DNA of 64,000 nt, taken from NCBI GenBank assembly GCA_030247675.1, contig JAOTRX010000002.1, forward strand, positions 310,001-374,000. The letters run 5' to 3'. This document shows, in pieces, positions 55,062 to 63,396 of this stretch; position 1 is the stretch's first letter, and the number at the start of each line of letters is the position of its first letter. A program made the translations under genes and the position numbers. The notes beneath the pieces were generated by a model. The model had not been told where the DNA came from and did no database searches. It saw nothing but the letters and a program-made list of their open reading frames with translations. The stretch is from Desulforhopalus sp. Its GTDB lineage: Bacteria > Desulfobacterota > Desulfobulbia > Desulfobulbales > Desulfocapsaceae.

Positions 55062-57209
55062 ATGAAAAAACTCATCATCTTTATCATTGTCGGTACCATT
55101 GTCAGTTTTTTCGCCTTTGATCTCAACCAGCTGCTCACCCTTGAAAACATCAAGTCGCAGCAGGCGGAGCTGATCGCCTGGCGGGACCGGGCTCCGATTA
55201 TGGTCAGCATGGTTTTCTTTGCCATCTATGTGTTGGTGACCGCTCTGTCTCTACCTGGCGCGGCGGTCATGAGCCTTGCCGGCGGCGGGCTTTTCGGATT
55301 GGTCTGGGGCTTTATCATAATCTCCTTTGCCTCGACCATCGGGGCAACACTTGCCTTTCTCGTTGCCCGCTATCTGTTGCGTGATTGGGTGCAGAAGAGG
55401 TTTGGCGACCGTCTCGAGGCGATCAATCAGGGGGTGGCGCGGGAAGGTGCTTTGTATCTCTTCAGTCTGCGCCTGGTGCCGATCTTTCCCTTTTTTCTCA
55501 TCAATATCCTCATGGGCCTGACGCCAATTAAGACATTTACCTTCTATTGGGTCAGTCAGCTGGGAATGTTTGCCGGAACCCTGGTGTTTATTAATGCCGG
55601 GACGCAGCTGGCAAAGATCGACGGTCTGCAGGGGATACTCTCGCCGGGGCTGTTTCTTTCCTTTACCCTCCTCGGTATCTTTCCGCTAATTGCCAAGAAA
55701 TTCAATGACTGGCTGACAAGGCGGCGGGTCTACGGCAAGTGGCCGAGGCCAAAAAAATTCGACAGAAACCTCGTGGTCATCGGGGCCGGGGCGGCCGGCT
55801 TGGTCAGTTCCTATATTGCAGCCGCTGTGGGGGCCAAGGTTACTCTCATTGAGGCCAACAGGATGGGCGGCGACTGTCTCAACACCGGTTGTGTTCCCAG
55901 TAAGGCCCTGATCAGGAGTGCCAAGCTGGCCCAGCAGATGAGACACGCCAGCTCCTATGGTCTTCAGGATATGCAGCCCTGTTTCAACTTTCGTGAGGTA
56001 ATGGAGCGGGTGCAGCGGATTATTGCCGAAGTCGAGCCGCACGACAGTATCGCACGCTACACCGGGCTTGGTGTTGATGTTCTTCAAGGATATGCCAGGA
56101 TTGTCGATCCCTGGACCGTCGAGGTTACAACTGTCGGTGGGGGAAAACAGAGCCTCACCACCCGGTCGATCATCATTGCCGCCGGGGCCAGGCCCGTTGT
56201 CCCACCTCTGCCGGGAATTGAGACCTCAGGGTATCTCACCAGCGACAGCCTGTGGGAGGCCCTGCGCTCCTGCGAGGAGGTGCCAAAGCGCCTGGTGGTT
56301 CTCGGCGGTGGTCCGATCGGCTGTGAGCTGTCACAGTGCTTTGCCCGTCTGGGCGCCCGGGTGACCCAGGTGGAGCGGGGGGAGAGGATCCTCGCCCGGG
56401 AGGATGCCGAGGTTTCGGCCTTCGCCCGCCAGGCCCTTGAAAAGGATGGGGTGAGCGTCCTCACCGGCCATAGCGCCTTATCCTGCGTCAAAGATGATCA
56501 GGGCAGGGCGGTCATCGTTTCGCACCAGGGGGTGGAAAAGCGTGTTGCCTACGATGTAATGATCTGTGCACTGGGGCGCAGTGCCCGCCTGACCGGTTAT
56601 GGCCTAAGTGAGTTGGGGATTGCTACGGACCGGACGGTAGTCACCAACGACTATTTGGAAACCCTGTATCCCAATATCTACGCGGCAGGCGATGTCGCCG
56701 GACCGTATCAGTTCACCCATGTTGCAGCGCACCAGGCATGGTATGCCGCGGTCAATGCCCTTTTTAGCCCATGGAAGAAATTCAAGGCCGATTACCGGGT
56801 GATTCCCTGGACGACCTTTATCGATCCCGAGGTCGCCCGGGTAGGGTTGAATGAACAGGAGGCTCGGGCCAAGTCCATTGCCTATGAAGTGACGCGCTTT
56901 GACCTCGCCGAGCTTGACCGGGCCATTGCCGACGGCGCTGCCCAGGGCTTTATCAAGGTACTGACTCTGCCCGGCAAGGATCGGATTCTTGGGGTGACCA
57001 TCGTCGGTGCGCATGGCGGCGATCTGCTTGCGGAATTTGTCCTGGCCATGAAACATGGCCTTGGCCTGAATAAGATCCTCGGCACCATCCACACCTATCC
57101 AACCATGTCCGAGGCGGGTAAATATGCGGCGGGAGAATGGAAACGGGCCCATGCCCCGGCGAGGATTCTTAATCTTCTTGCAAGATATCATGCCTGGAGG
57201 AGGGGATAA
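55062..57209 (+). CDS. TVP38/TMEM64 membrane domain fused to a mercuric-reductase-like flavoenzyme
   Basis: The start is at the ATG at 55062 (715 residues). Residues 1-225 are a membrane domain of the TVP38/TMEM64 (VTT, DedA-like) family, with the Gly-rich LPGAAVMSLAGGGLFG and the FSLRLVPIFPFFLINILMG loop. Residues 230-715 are a pyridine nucleotide-disulfide oxidoreductase: FAD-binding GAGAAG (241-246), redox Cys pair CLNTGC (Cys272, Cys277), NAD motif GGGPIGCE, and a C-terminal GATIVGAHGGDLLAEFVLAMKHG-like dimer domain. It resembles MerA/LpdA without the metal-binding HMA domain. DUF547 follows in the same operon. The electron acceptor and substrate are unknown; membrane quinone or thiol is possible. 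Confidence 0.88.
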   Translation: MKKLIIFIIVGTIVSFFAFDLNQLLTLENIKSQQAELIAWRDRAPIMVSMVFFAIYVLVTALSLPGAAVMSLAGGGLFGLVWGFIIISFASTIGATLAFLVARYLLRDWVQKRFGDRLEAINQGVAREGALYLFSLRLVPIFPFFLINILMGLTPIKTFTFYWVSQLGMFAGTLVFINAGTQLAKIDGLQGILSPGLFLSFTLLGIFPLIAKKFNDWLTRRRVYGKWPRPKKFDRNLVVIGAGAAGLVSSYIAAAVGAKVTLIEANRMGGDCLNTGCVPSKALIRSAKLAQQMRHASSYGLQDMQPCFNFREVMERVQRIIAEVEPHDSIARYTGLGVDVLQGYARIVDPWTVEVTTVGGGKQSLTTRSIIIAAGARPVVPPLPGIETSGYLTSDSLWEALRSCEEVPKRLVVLGGGPIGCELSQCFARLGARVTQVERGERILAREDAEVSAFARQALEKDGVSVLTGHSALSCVKDDQGRAVIVSHQGVEKRVAYDVMICALGRSARLTGYGLSELGIATDRTVVTNDYLETLYPNIYAAGDVAGPYQFTHVAAHQAWYAAVNALFSPWKKFKADYRVIPWTTFIDPEVARVGLNEQEARAKSIAYEVTRFDLAELDRAIADGAAQGFIKVLTLPGKDRILGVTIVGAHGGDLLAEFVLAMKHGLGLNKILGTIHTYPTMSEAGKYAAGEWKRAHAPARILNLLARYHAWRRG

Positions 57210-57211
57210 GG

Positions 57212-58006
57212 ATGATTCGAATTGTGGCACTTTTATGGCTGCTGCTGGTGGCCTCGGCGGCACCGGCGACAACGGTTTTTGATCACGGCACCTGGGATAG
57301 GCTGCTGCAGGCCCATGTCCGGGTGCTGGAGGAGGGGCGGGCAAGTCAGGTTGATTACCGTGGCTTTATGGCCCAACGGACCAAACTGAAGGAGTATTTA
57401 CAAAAACTTACGGCGGTTGCGGTTGGGGAATTTGATTCCTGGCCAAAGGGCGAGCAACTGGCCTTTCTCCTCAATGCCTATAACGCCTGGACGGTTGAGC
57501 TCATCCTTACCAGATATCCGGATCTGCAGTCGATAAAGGACCTTGGCAGTTTTCTTCAGTCACCCTGGAAAAAGAAATTTATCCCCCTCCTCGGGGAAAT
57601 GCGGTCGCTAGATGATATCGAGCACGGGATGATCCGTGGCTCCGGCAGATATCAGGAACCGCGGATTCATTTTGCCGCAAACTGTGCAAGCATCGGTTGC
57701 CCGGCCCTGCGGCCCGAAGCCTTCCGCGGCGTCGATCTGGACCGGCAGCTGGAAGAGGCGACCCGGCTGTTCCTTGGTGATCGCCTGAGAAACCGCCTGA
57801 ACGGCAAAGTGCTGGAGGTTTCTTCGCTCTTTAAGTGGTACCGCGACGACTTTGCCGGGGGCAGGCCATCTCCCTCTCTTGCTGCTTTTTTGGCTGGCTA
57901 TGCACAGGCCTTGGGGCTTTCCGGGAAGAAAGGGGAGGCACTGGCGGCCGGGGAAATACCAATTGAGTTTCTCGAGTATGATTGGCGATTAAATGATATC
58001 CGCTAA
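57212..58006 (+). CDS. DUF547 family exported protein
   Basis: The 264-residue product has an N-terminal signal peptide (cleavage near APA-TTV). It carries the DUF547 landmarks: VDYRGFMAQR, EQLAFLLNAYNAWTVELIL, IEHGMIRGS, RIHFAANCASIGCPALRPEAF and SSLFKWYRDDF. The conserved Asn/Tyr/His and Cys residues (NCASIGCP) suggest an enzymatic site, perhaps Cys-dependent, but no activity is established. It begins 2 bp after the TVP38-reductase fusion gene, so the two are co-transcribed. The ribosome site is AGGAGGGGATAAGG. Confidence 0.9.
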   Translation: MIRIVALLWLLLVASAAPATTVFDHGTWDRLLQAHVRVLEEGRASQVDYRGFMAQRTKLKEYLQKLTAVAVGEFDSWPKGEQLAFLLNAYNAWTVELILTRYPDLQSIKDLGSFLQSPWKKKFIPLLGEMRSLDDIEHGMIRGSGRYQEPRIHFAANCASIGCPALRPEAFRGVDLDRQLEEATRLFLGDRLRNRLNGKVLEVSSLFKWYRDDFAGGRPSPSLAAFLAGYAQALGLSGKKGEALAAGEIPIEFLEYDWRLNDIR

Positions 58007-58064
58007 ATGTCGCATGCCCGGGGCCTCCACCGGCAAACCCCGAATGGTTTCCCGGAGAGATCTT

Positions 58065-59372
58065 CTATTTGGAAAATCCCGGCCAGGTGATGGTCAGCCT
58101 GGCTCCTCCCAGTGGTGAGTTGCCGGCGGTTGCCTGGCCATTGTGCCACTGCATGATGCGCGTGACGATAGCCAGCCCCAGGCCATAGCCTCCGGAGGCC
58201 TTGCTACGGCTGGCATCAAGGCGGGCAAACGGTTCAAAGACCTTCACCCGGTCAGCCTCGGGAATCCCCGGTCCGTCGTCGTCAATATGGATGATGCAGG
58301 TCTCGCCGTTGCGCTCGGCTACGATCTCAATGTCTTTTTCGGCGTAACTCAAGGCGTTCTGCAACAGATTGCCGATGGCCCTGGCCATGTATTTCGGCTC
58401 AAAGCATGGGTTCCCTGATGCTGAATTGATACGGTATTGCAGCTGACAGTGCACGGGGTGGTCCTCGGGGATTGATTCGGCGATAACCTGGCGGAGGAAA
58501 GGTTCAAGGGAGAGGATGCTCAGCTGTAATTCCGGTTTCTCGCGGTCGAAGCGGGCAAAGGTGAGCAGTTCTGAAACCAGTTCGTCAAGCTCGGTGACAT
58601 CGGCCCGCAGTCCCCGGGCATAACGACGGCGTTTTTCTTGATCTTCTGCGGTTTCAAGCATCTCCAGGCCAAAGCGCAGGCGCGACAGTGGCGTGCGCAA
58701 TTCGTGGGAAACCGCGTTGGTCAGTTCCTTATGGGAACTGATCAGTTCCTGGATTCGGTCGGCCATGGTGTTAAAGGCCTGGGCGAGCAGGGCAAGGGTC
58801 GATATTTTTGATATCTCAACACGGGTGTCAAGTGCACCATCGCCAAAGGCCGTAGCCGCATTGCTAATCTTGCGCAGTTGCCGCCAATAGGGGAGGACGC
58901 AGATAAAGGTCAGAACGCCGATTATCGCGGTTATACCCAGCCAGATAATCAGGTTAAAATAGCCGGAATCAGGCTCCAATACCGAGAAAGGCCCTTTACG
59001 CAGGGCCATATGGCTTTTGCCGATCCGATGATAAAGGAGCTCGCCATCTTCGGCGACGGCTATTATGCCATCCCGGAGCTGATCCATCTGGTATTTGCTT
59101 AACGGCAGTTCGCCTATCGGTAACAGTACTATATTATAGCCGAAGTGCGGTGCCAGCTGGATGATGCGGTTTGGCCACTCATCCTCCGGCAGGCGCAGCA
59201 GGTCGAGTTCCATCATGTGGAAGGTGCCCCTGGCGAGCTGCCGGCTATATTCGGCTATGGAGTCATCAAGATGCGTTTTGGCGATCTTGCCGATGATCGG
59301 TCCGAGGATGAACTGGACAAAGAGCAGCGAGGCGATGAGGAAGACCCAGGTAGCGAAAAAAAGCCTTTTCAT
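58065..59372 (-). CDS. rstB: Sensor histidine kinase, RstB-like
   Basis: The 435-residue inner-membrane kinase has helix 1 (about 5-27), a periplasmic sensor of about 110 residues with PLSKYQMDQLRDGIIAVAEDGELLYHRIGKSHMALRKGP (similar to E. coli RstB), helix 2 (about 140-162), a HAMP linker, the phospho-acceptor in NAVSHELRTPLSRLRFGLEM, and an ATPase domain with N box (IGNLLQNALSYA) and G boxes (DDGPGIP, GGYGLGLAIV). The start overlaps the stop of the response regulator gene by four bases. The signal is unknown; in E. coli RstB responds to Mg2+/acid via PhoP. Confidence 0.9.
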   Translation of the reverse strand: MKRLFFATWVFLIASLLFVQFILGPIIGKIAKTHLDDSIAEYSRQLARGTFHMMELDLLRLPEDEWPNRIIQLAPHFGYNIVLLPIGELPLSKYQMDQLRDGIIAVAEDGELLYHRIGKSHMALRKGPFSVLEPDSGYFNLIIWLGITAIIGVLTFICVLPYWRQLRKISNAATAFGDGALDTRVEISKISTLALLAQAFNTMADRIQELISSHKELTNAVSHELRTPLSRLRFGLEMLETAEDQEKRRRYARGLRADVTELDELVSELLTFARFDREKPELQLSILSLEPFLRQVIAESIPEDHPVHCQLQYRINSASGNPCFEPKYMARAIGNLLQNALSYAEKDIEIVAERNGETCIIHIDDDGPGIPEADRVKVFEPFARLDASRSKASGGYGLGLAIVTRIMQWHNGQATAGNSPLGGARLTITWPGFSK

Positions 59373-60118
59373 GGATTATCAGGACTCCGGTGGTCATTGT
59401 TTTCCCAGGCATCTTTGACGAAGAGGTACCCCAGTCCCCAAACCGTTTTGATCCGCCACGGCTTTGTTGTATTGTCGCCCAGTTTTTTCCGCAACCGGGA
59501 GATGGCGATGTCCACCGACCGGTCCAGTCCGTCATAGTTGATTCCCCGGGTAGCTCGAAACAGCGTCTCCCGGTCGAGGGTATGACCACCATTGACTGCC
59601 AGGATCCACAGCAGGGCAAATTCGTTGCTGGTTAACTCAACCGGGGCGCCGCACAGGATGGCCGTTTGTGAGGCATGATTGAGACGGAGGTTGCCGAAGA
59701 CCAGCTCTTCAGTTTCTTCTGGCCCACTGCGGCTGTTTTGCTGGGTATTATCGAACCTGCGAAGGAGGGCGCGGATACGGGCCAAGAGGACCCGAGGTTC
59801 AACCGGTTTTTTAACGTAATCGTCGGCGCCAAGTTCCAGTCCAACAACCTGGTCGGTATCGTCCTCCCGGGCAGTTAGCATGAGCACTGGTCCGGTGTAA
59901 TCGCGGCGGATCGTTCGGCAGACAGTCAGGCCGTCCATTCCCGGCAACATGAGGTCGAGGACAACCAGATCCGGCTGTTCGGTTAGGATTCTTGCGGACC
60001 CGGTATCGCCTCGACCTTCTATGGAGACCAAGAAGCCGTGGCCTTCGAGATACTCCTTGACGAGCTTGGCCAATCGAGCATCATCTTCGATAAGCAAAAT
60101 ACGGGACATTTCAGACAT
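59369..60118 (-). CDS. rstA: OmpR-family response regulator, RstA-like
   Basis: The start is at the ATG at 60118 (249 residues); a GTG four codons earlier is possible. The receiver domain has the acidic pair (IEDD), Asp in VVLDLMLPGMDG, Thr in LTARED and Lys in YVKKPVEP. The C-terminal winged helix shows ELTSNEFALLWILAVNGGHTLDRETLF and DRSVDIAISRLRKKLGDN. Its partner kinase overlaps it by four bases. The upstream intergenic region contains phased TACA half-sites like those of OmpR-family regulators. An outer membrane protein gene is divergent from it. Confidence 0.9.
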   Translation of the reverse strand: MSEMSRILLIEDDARLAKLVKEYLEGHGFLVSIEGRGDTGSARILTEQPDLVVLDLMLPGMDGLTVCRTIRRDYTGPVLMLTAREDDTDQVVGLELGADDYVKKPVEPRVLLARIRALLRRFDNTQQNSRSGPEETEELVFGNLRLNHASQTAILCGAPVELTSNEFALLWILAVNGGHTLDRETLFRATRGINYDGLDRSVDIAISRLRKKLGDNTTKPWRIKTVWGLGYLFVKDAWENNDHRSPDNP

Positions 60119-60580
60119 AGTTACAACCACCTCTTCTTATGATATAATTAACCTCTGGCTAGCGGGGAGGTTGTGGACCGTCACTGCATTATTTGGGCAA
60201 CGGTGCAACGTACCTTAGCACAAACATTCGAGACGGACTGTTGGTATTCTGTGTCCAATTGTAACAATTTGTAGAATACTCAAAGAAATGGTTGCGCCAC
60301 TCTTTTGCGAAACCTACAAATTGATACAATTTACTACATAATCACTACAGATGTGATGTCCTGGGTTTGGTAAATAAGCAATGTATATCGGTGGTGTGTT
60401 TCTTAGGGTTGTAGGGAGTGAGTTGAAAATGCCTAAACCCTGCGAAGAAGGAGGATTACCGTAACAATAACAATGGCTGGAGTCTGCAGGTATGGATGGC
60501 ACCCGGTTGGCCGAGGTTTGGGAGATAATAACCGGGATATGGGCTCCACCGAAAAAACAATCGCAACAAGGAGAGGAGAA
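60119..60580. other. Divergent control region between rstA-like and OMP genes
   Basis: This 460-bp stretch contains the TACA/TGTA half-site arrays at 60260-60349 and, further right, a long leader before the OMP start. GGGTT / AACCC and CCCGGTT / AACCGGG pairs suggest hairpins in the leader. An AAGGAGG at about 60446 is 18 bases before the nearest ATG, so it does not seem to serve a gene. No separate gene is supported. Confidence 0.5.
60260..60349. promoter_or_regulatory. Helically phased half-sites for an OmpR-family regulator
   Basis: TGTA occurs at 60260 and 60270, and TACA at 60315, 60325, 60335 and 60346, so the spacing is 10 or 11 bp on each side. The minus-strand sequence of 60260-60273 is TACAAATTGTTACA, which matches the E. 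coli RstA box TACATnTnGTTACA at all fixed positions except one; TACAAATTGATACA at 60315-60328 matches except two. CAATTTGTAG / CTACAAATTG also form an inverted pair. Likely sites for the adjacent RstA-like protein, controlling itself and the OMP gene. Confidence 0.6.
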
Positions 60581-61240
60581 ATGAATATGAAAAAAAGGTA
60601 TCTGGTAGGAGTGTTAGCTGCGGTGAGTGTAGTGAGTTTTCTTACTGCTGAGACTGTTATGGCGGCCGCCGGCGGCGATAAAATGAATTATGGCCAGTTG
60701 AAAGTCGGTATGATTCAACCGTCCGGTGATCAGGACGACGCCGGGTATGACACCGGCGGTGATTTTTCCGCGGCTTATGGCCGGCATCTCAATAAGTTTT
60801 TGGTTCTCGAAGGTGCCATTGATCTCTTTGGTTCTGGCCAGGATAGCAGCGGTTATAATTCTCATGCGGGGTATTATGATCAGGATACCACACTCAGTGG
60901 TGCCGCTTTGCTCGTAACCTTGAAGGGCGAATTCTCATCTGGTCCGGTTGATTTGTTTGCAGGAGCCGGTGTGGGCCTTTATTCTGTTCTTCTGGACAGC
61001 GAGATCGATTCCACATACTATGGTGATTTGGATGCTGATGATTCCGATGGGGTCTTTGGTGCCCATGTGGTAGCAGGTATTAATTACAATATCAATGATC
61101 GTTTCTTTGTCGGCATGGAAGGCCGGTATCGCTGGACTGACGACGTCGAGCTCAGTGACACAGTTGCCTCGATTCCGGTTGAGTACTATGGCGACCTTAG
61201 TGGCTTTGTCGTGACCTTCAATGGAGGTATTCGTTTCTAG
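60581..61240 (+). CDS. Outer membrane beta-barrel protein
   Basis: The start is at the ATG at 60581, with GGAGAGGAG upstream (219 residues). A signal peptide (LVGVLAAVSVVSFLTAE … MAAA) is followed by a mature barrel of about eight strands: amphipathic strands (YGQLKVGMIQP, SAAYGRHLNKFLVLEGAIDLFG, TTLSGAALLVTLKGEF), acidic surface loops rich in Asp/Ser/Tyr, and a last strand FVVTFNGGIRF ending in Phe, as needed for BamA insertion. It resembles the OmpA-like/OmpW-like eight-strand barrels, such as those in the OMP_b-brl family. Expression is probably controlled by the divergent RstA-like regulator. A terminator follows. Confidence 0.85.
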   Translation: MNMKKRYLVGVLAAVSVVSFLTAETVMAAAGGDKMNYGQLKVGMIQPSGDQDDAGYDTGGDFSAAYGRHLNKFLVLEGAIDLFGSGQDSSGYNSHAGYYDQDTTLSGAALLVTLKGEFSSGPVDLFAGAGVGLYSVLLDSEIDSTYYGDLDADDSDGVFGAHVVAGINYNINDRFFVGMEGRYRWTDDVELSDTVASIPVEYYGDLSGFVVTFNGGIRF

Positions 61241-61407
61241 TAACCGTTAGGAAAGTGACATGGTCATTTTCTGCCATTTCCTTACGGCTCATTATGTTGT
61301 TCGGAGGGCAATAGCCATGTCATTGTCTGATAACGGTTTAGTCCTAAGTAGCTATCTTACCGTTTTTACAGGGTAAGACATTATTCGATTGCTTTTTTGA
61401 CGTATTA

Positions 61408-61445
61408 GGCCCGGTTTCGCAGCATCTGCGAGAGCGGGCCTTTTT
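61408..61445 (+). terminator. Intrinsic terminator after the barrel gene
   Basis: GGCCCG (61408-61413) pairs with CGGGCC (61435-61440), inside which TCGCAG and CTGCGA also pair, followed by TTTTTG. It ends the OMP transcript; there are about 165 bp between the stop and this hairpin. Confidence 0.85.
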
Positions 61446-61608
61446 GTTTTGGTTGCTGAGACATTCGTTTTTGCTGAATTTTATTGCGGAGGCACCTTGT
61501 TTGATGGTTACATGGCAGCGTTTTATTGAACCATTTACCAAAACCATCGGCCCGGCAGTTTCCACAGCGGTGGTTTGTTTCGACTGCTCAACAATATGTT
61601 GGTGCCGT

Positions 61609-62307
61609 ATGCTCCATAAAGGTATCACCTTCATTTTTATCGCCAGTTTCGTTTTGATTGCCGGATGTGGTCAGCCACGGCCAAGTGAGCTATTTGAAAA
61701 AGGGATAGAGGCCGATTCGATTGCAGTGGAATCAGATGCCAGCGCATCGCCATATATAGGGGAAGATGAGGTGTGGCAGCCACTATATGATCCTGAAAAT
61801 ACTGATAAAATTTCGGTGCTCGGTGTAAAGAAAGATCGAGCCTTGTGTTATGACCTGCAACCGGCTGCAGTATCGACTGGCAAAAAGAAAAAAAAAGGCA
61901 CTGAAAAGGTCAGCTGCTGTCAACCGCAAAGTTTGATCTACGCAAGGTGTCGGACCGGGATGATGAGTTGTAGATTGGGTGACACCAGCCCTGTGCAATG
62001 GTTCTCCTGTGCTAAAAAAATGGGCAACGCCGTGACTGTTCCGGCTGGTGGTACTGTCATGGTATTGGACGTCAATCCCCGGCGGAAGATGTATACCGGT
62101 CATCCGGTTTATGTTGAAAATGCCATGAAGAATGGCAATGGAACGTGGTTGCTCAGGGTCAGCCACACCAATTATGACCGCCAGTGCCATCTTGATGAAG
62201 ATGCCCGTGTCATCTACGATCCCCAGAAAATGACAGCTTCCTTTCAAACGGGTCCTTGGGGCAGCTGGGCTCATGACTTGAGGGTGCTCGGTTTCATCGT
62301 CCGCTAA
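61609..62307 (+). CDS. Cys-rich lipoprotein of unknown function
   Basis: The start is at the ATG at 61609 (232 residues), where a signal segment with lipobox LIAGC (Cys20) begins. The frame runs upstream to 61444 but that part overlaps the terminator. The mature part has a Lys-rich loop (TGKKKKKGTEK), a Cys cluster (SCCQPQSLIYARC, MMSC, FSC) and a C-terminal beta-rich domain (VYVENAMKNGNGTWLLRVSHTNYDRQCHLDEDARV). The ribosome site is weak. There is no recognised family. Likely an outer or inner membrane lipoprotein with disulfides. Confidence 0.65.
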   Translation: MLHKGITFIFIASFVLIAGCGQPRPSELFEKGIEADSIAVESDASASPYIGEDEVWQPLYDPENTDKISVLGVKKDRALCYDLQPAAVSTGKKKKKGTEKVSCCQPQSLIYARCRTGMMSCRLGDTSPVQWFSCAKKMGNAVTVPAGGTVMVLDVNPRRKMYTGHPVYVENAMKNGNGTWLLRVSHTNYDRQCHLDEDARVIYDPQKMTASFQTGPWGSWAHDLRVLGFIVR

Positions 62308-62484
62308 TCTCCAGCTTGTTTCCCACCATCGTGGCAACCTCATGTCAGTGAATAACGCTGGAGGAAGTTTCTCTCAGCTCCGCTTGTTTTTCTTTGAATT
62401 ATCTTTGATTGAAGGCCTATAATGAAAGGCATGCGGAATTCTTGACACCGGTTTTCGCCGGCTCTTATTGGGGGAAAGGTGCAA

Positions 62485-63396
62485 ATGATGTGGCTCAGTG
62501 AATTGTTAAAGAAGTCCCGAGATTTTATTTTGGTGTTGGATACGTCCAGTACCATTCTCCAGGTGGGGGAGCATTTCCATAATGCGCTTCAGGAACAATT
62601 GGTTGGGATTGCCGAATTGTCGACCTTGGTAAGGCAACAGAGCTACCAATTAGCCCAACAGGGGATCATGCATTTACCCCTTGAAAAAAGAAACATTTTC
62701 CCCTCACCGTTTTCGGTGCTGCATCAAGATGACCAGATTGTTGTCTTGTTAGCCACCGACCGCAAACCCTATCAGGCCTTAATAAGCCATCTTCGCCAAA
62801 GCCGGGACCGGGAAGAAGTGTTTCGGGAAAAAAATGAGCGGGTGCACATCCTTCTTGACGAATCAAGTGACCCCATTTTCAGTTTTTCTGCTGATGGTAC
62901 ATATCTCTATATTAATAAAGTATTTGCGGATACCATAGGGAGACTGCAGCAGGATGTGATCGGCAAGAAGATCTGGGATGTATTCAGCAAAGATGAAGCC
63001 GATAGGCGTTTTGCTAAAGTTCAAGAGGTCTTCCAAACCGGCGAAACAGGAACCATTGCAGTAAGGGTGCCTCTGCCGGGAGGAGGCGAGAGATTTTTCC
63101 TGACAACGGTGAAACCAGTGAAGGACGGGCAGGGACTAGTATCCTTTGTTATTTGTATCTCTAAGGATATTACGGAATTGCGTCAAGCTCGGGAAGAAAT
63201 CGCCGTACTCCGCGGGATCATCCCCATCTGTGCCTCATGCAAAAATATCCGCGATGATGCGGGCTATTGGCAGCGGATCGAGGATTATGTTACCAGTCAC
63301 TCAGCTGCAGAATTTTCTCATGGTCTCTGTCCGGATTGCGCAACCAAGCTCTATCCTGAGTTTGTCAAAGACAAATCTCCGGCAAAAATCGTCTGA
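62485..63396 (+). CDS. PAS-domain signalling protein with a C-terminal four-Cys module
   Basis: The start is at the ATG at 62485 (303 residues), AAAGG six bases upstream; a GTG at 62479 is possible. Residues 8-95 are a degenerate PAS-like domain. Residues 118-238 are a PAS domain (DESSDPIFSFSADGTYLYINKVFADTIG, KKIWDVFSKDEA, SKDITELRQA). The end is the module IIPICASCKNIRDDAGYWQRIEDYV … AEFSHGLCPDCATKLYPEF, with CASC and CPDC forming a likely metal site. This module ends many deltaproteobacterial PAS, kinase and response-regulator proteins. There is no kinase or GGDEF output here, so signalling must be through a partner. Confidence 0.85.
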   Translation: MMWLSELLKKSRDFILVLDTSSTILQVGEHFHNALQEQLVGIAELSTLVRQQSYQLAQQGIMHLPLEKRNIFPSPFSVLHQDDQIVVLLATDRKPYQALISHLRQSRDREEVFREKNERVHILLDESSDPIFSFSADGTYLYINKVFADTIGRLQQDVIGKKIWDVFSKDEADRRFAKVQEVFQTGETGTIAVRVPLPGGGERFFLTTVKPVKDGQGLVSFVICISKDITELRQAREEIAVLRGIIPICASCKNIRDDAGYWQRIEDYVTSHSAAEFSHGLCPDCATKLYPEFVKDKSPAKIV

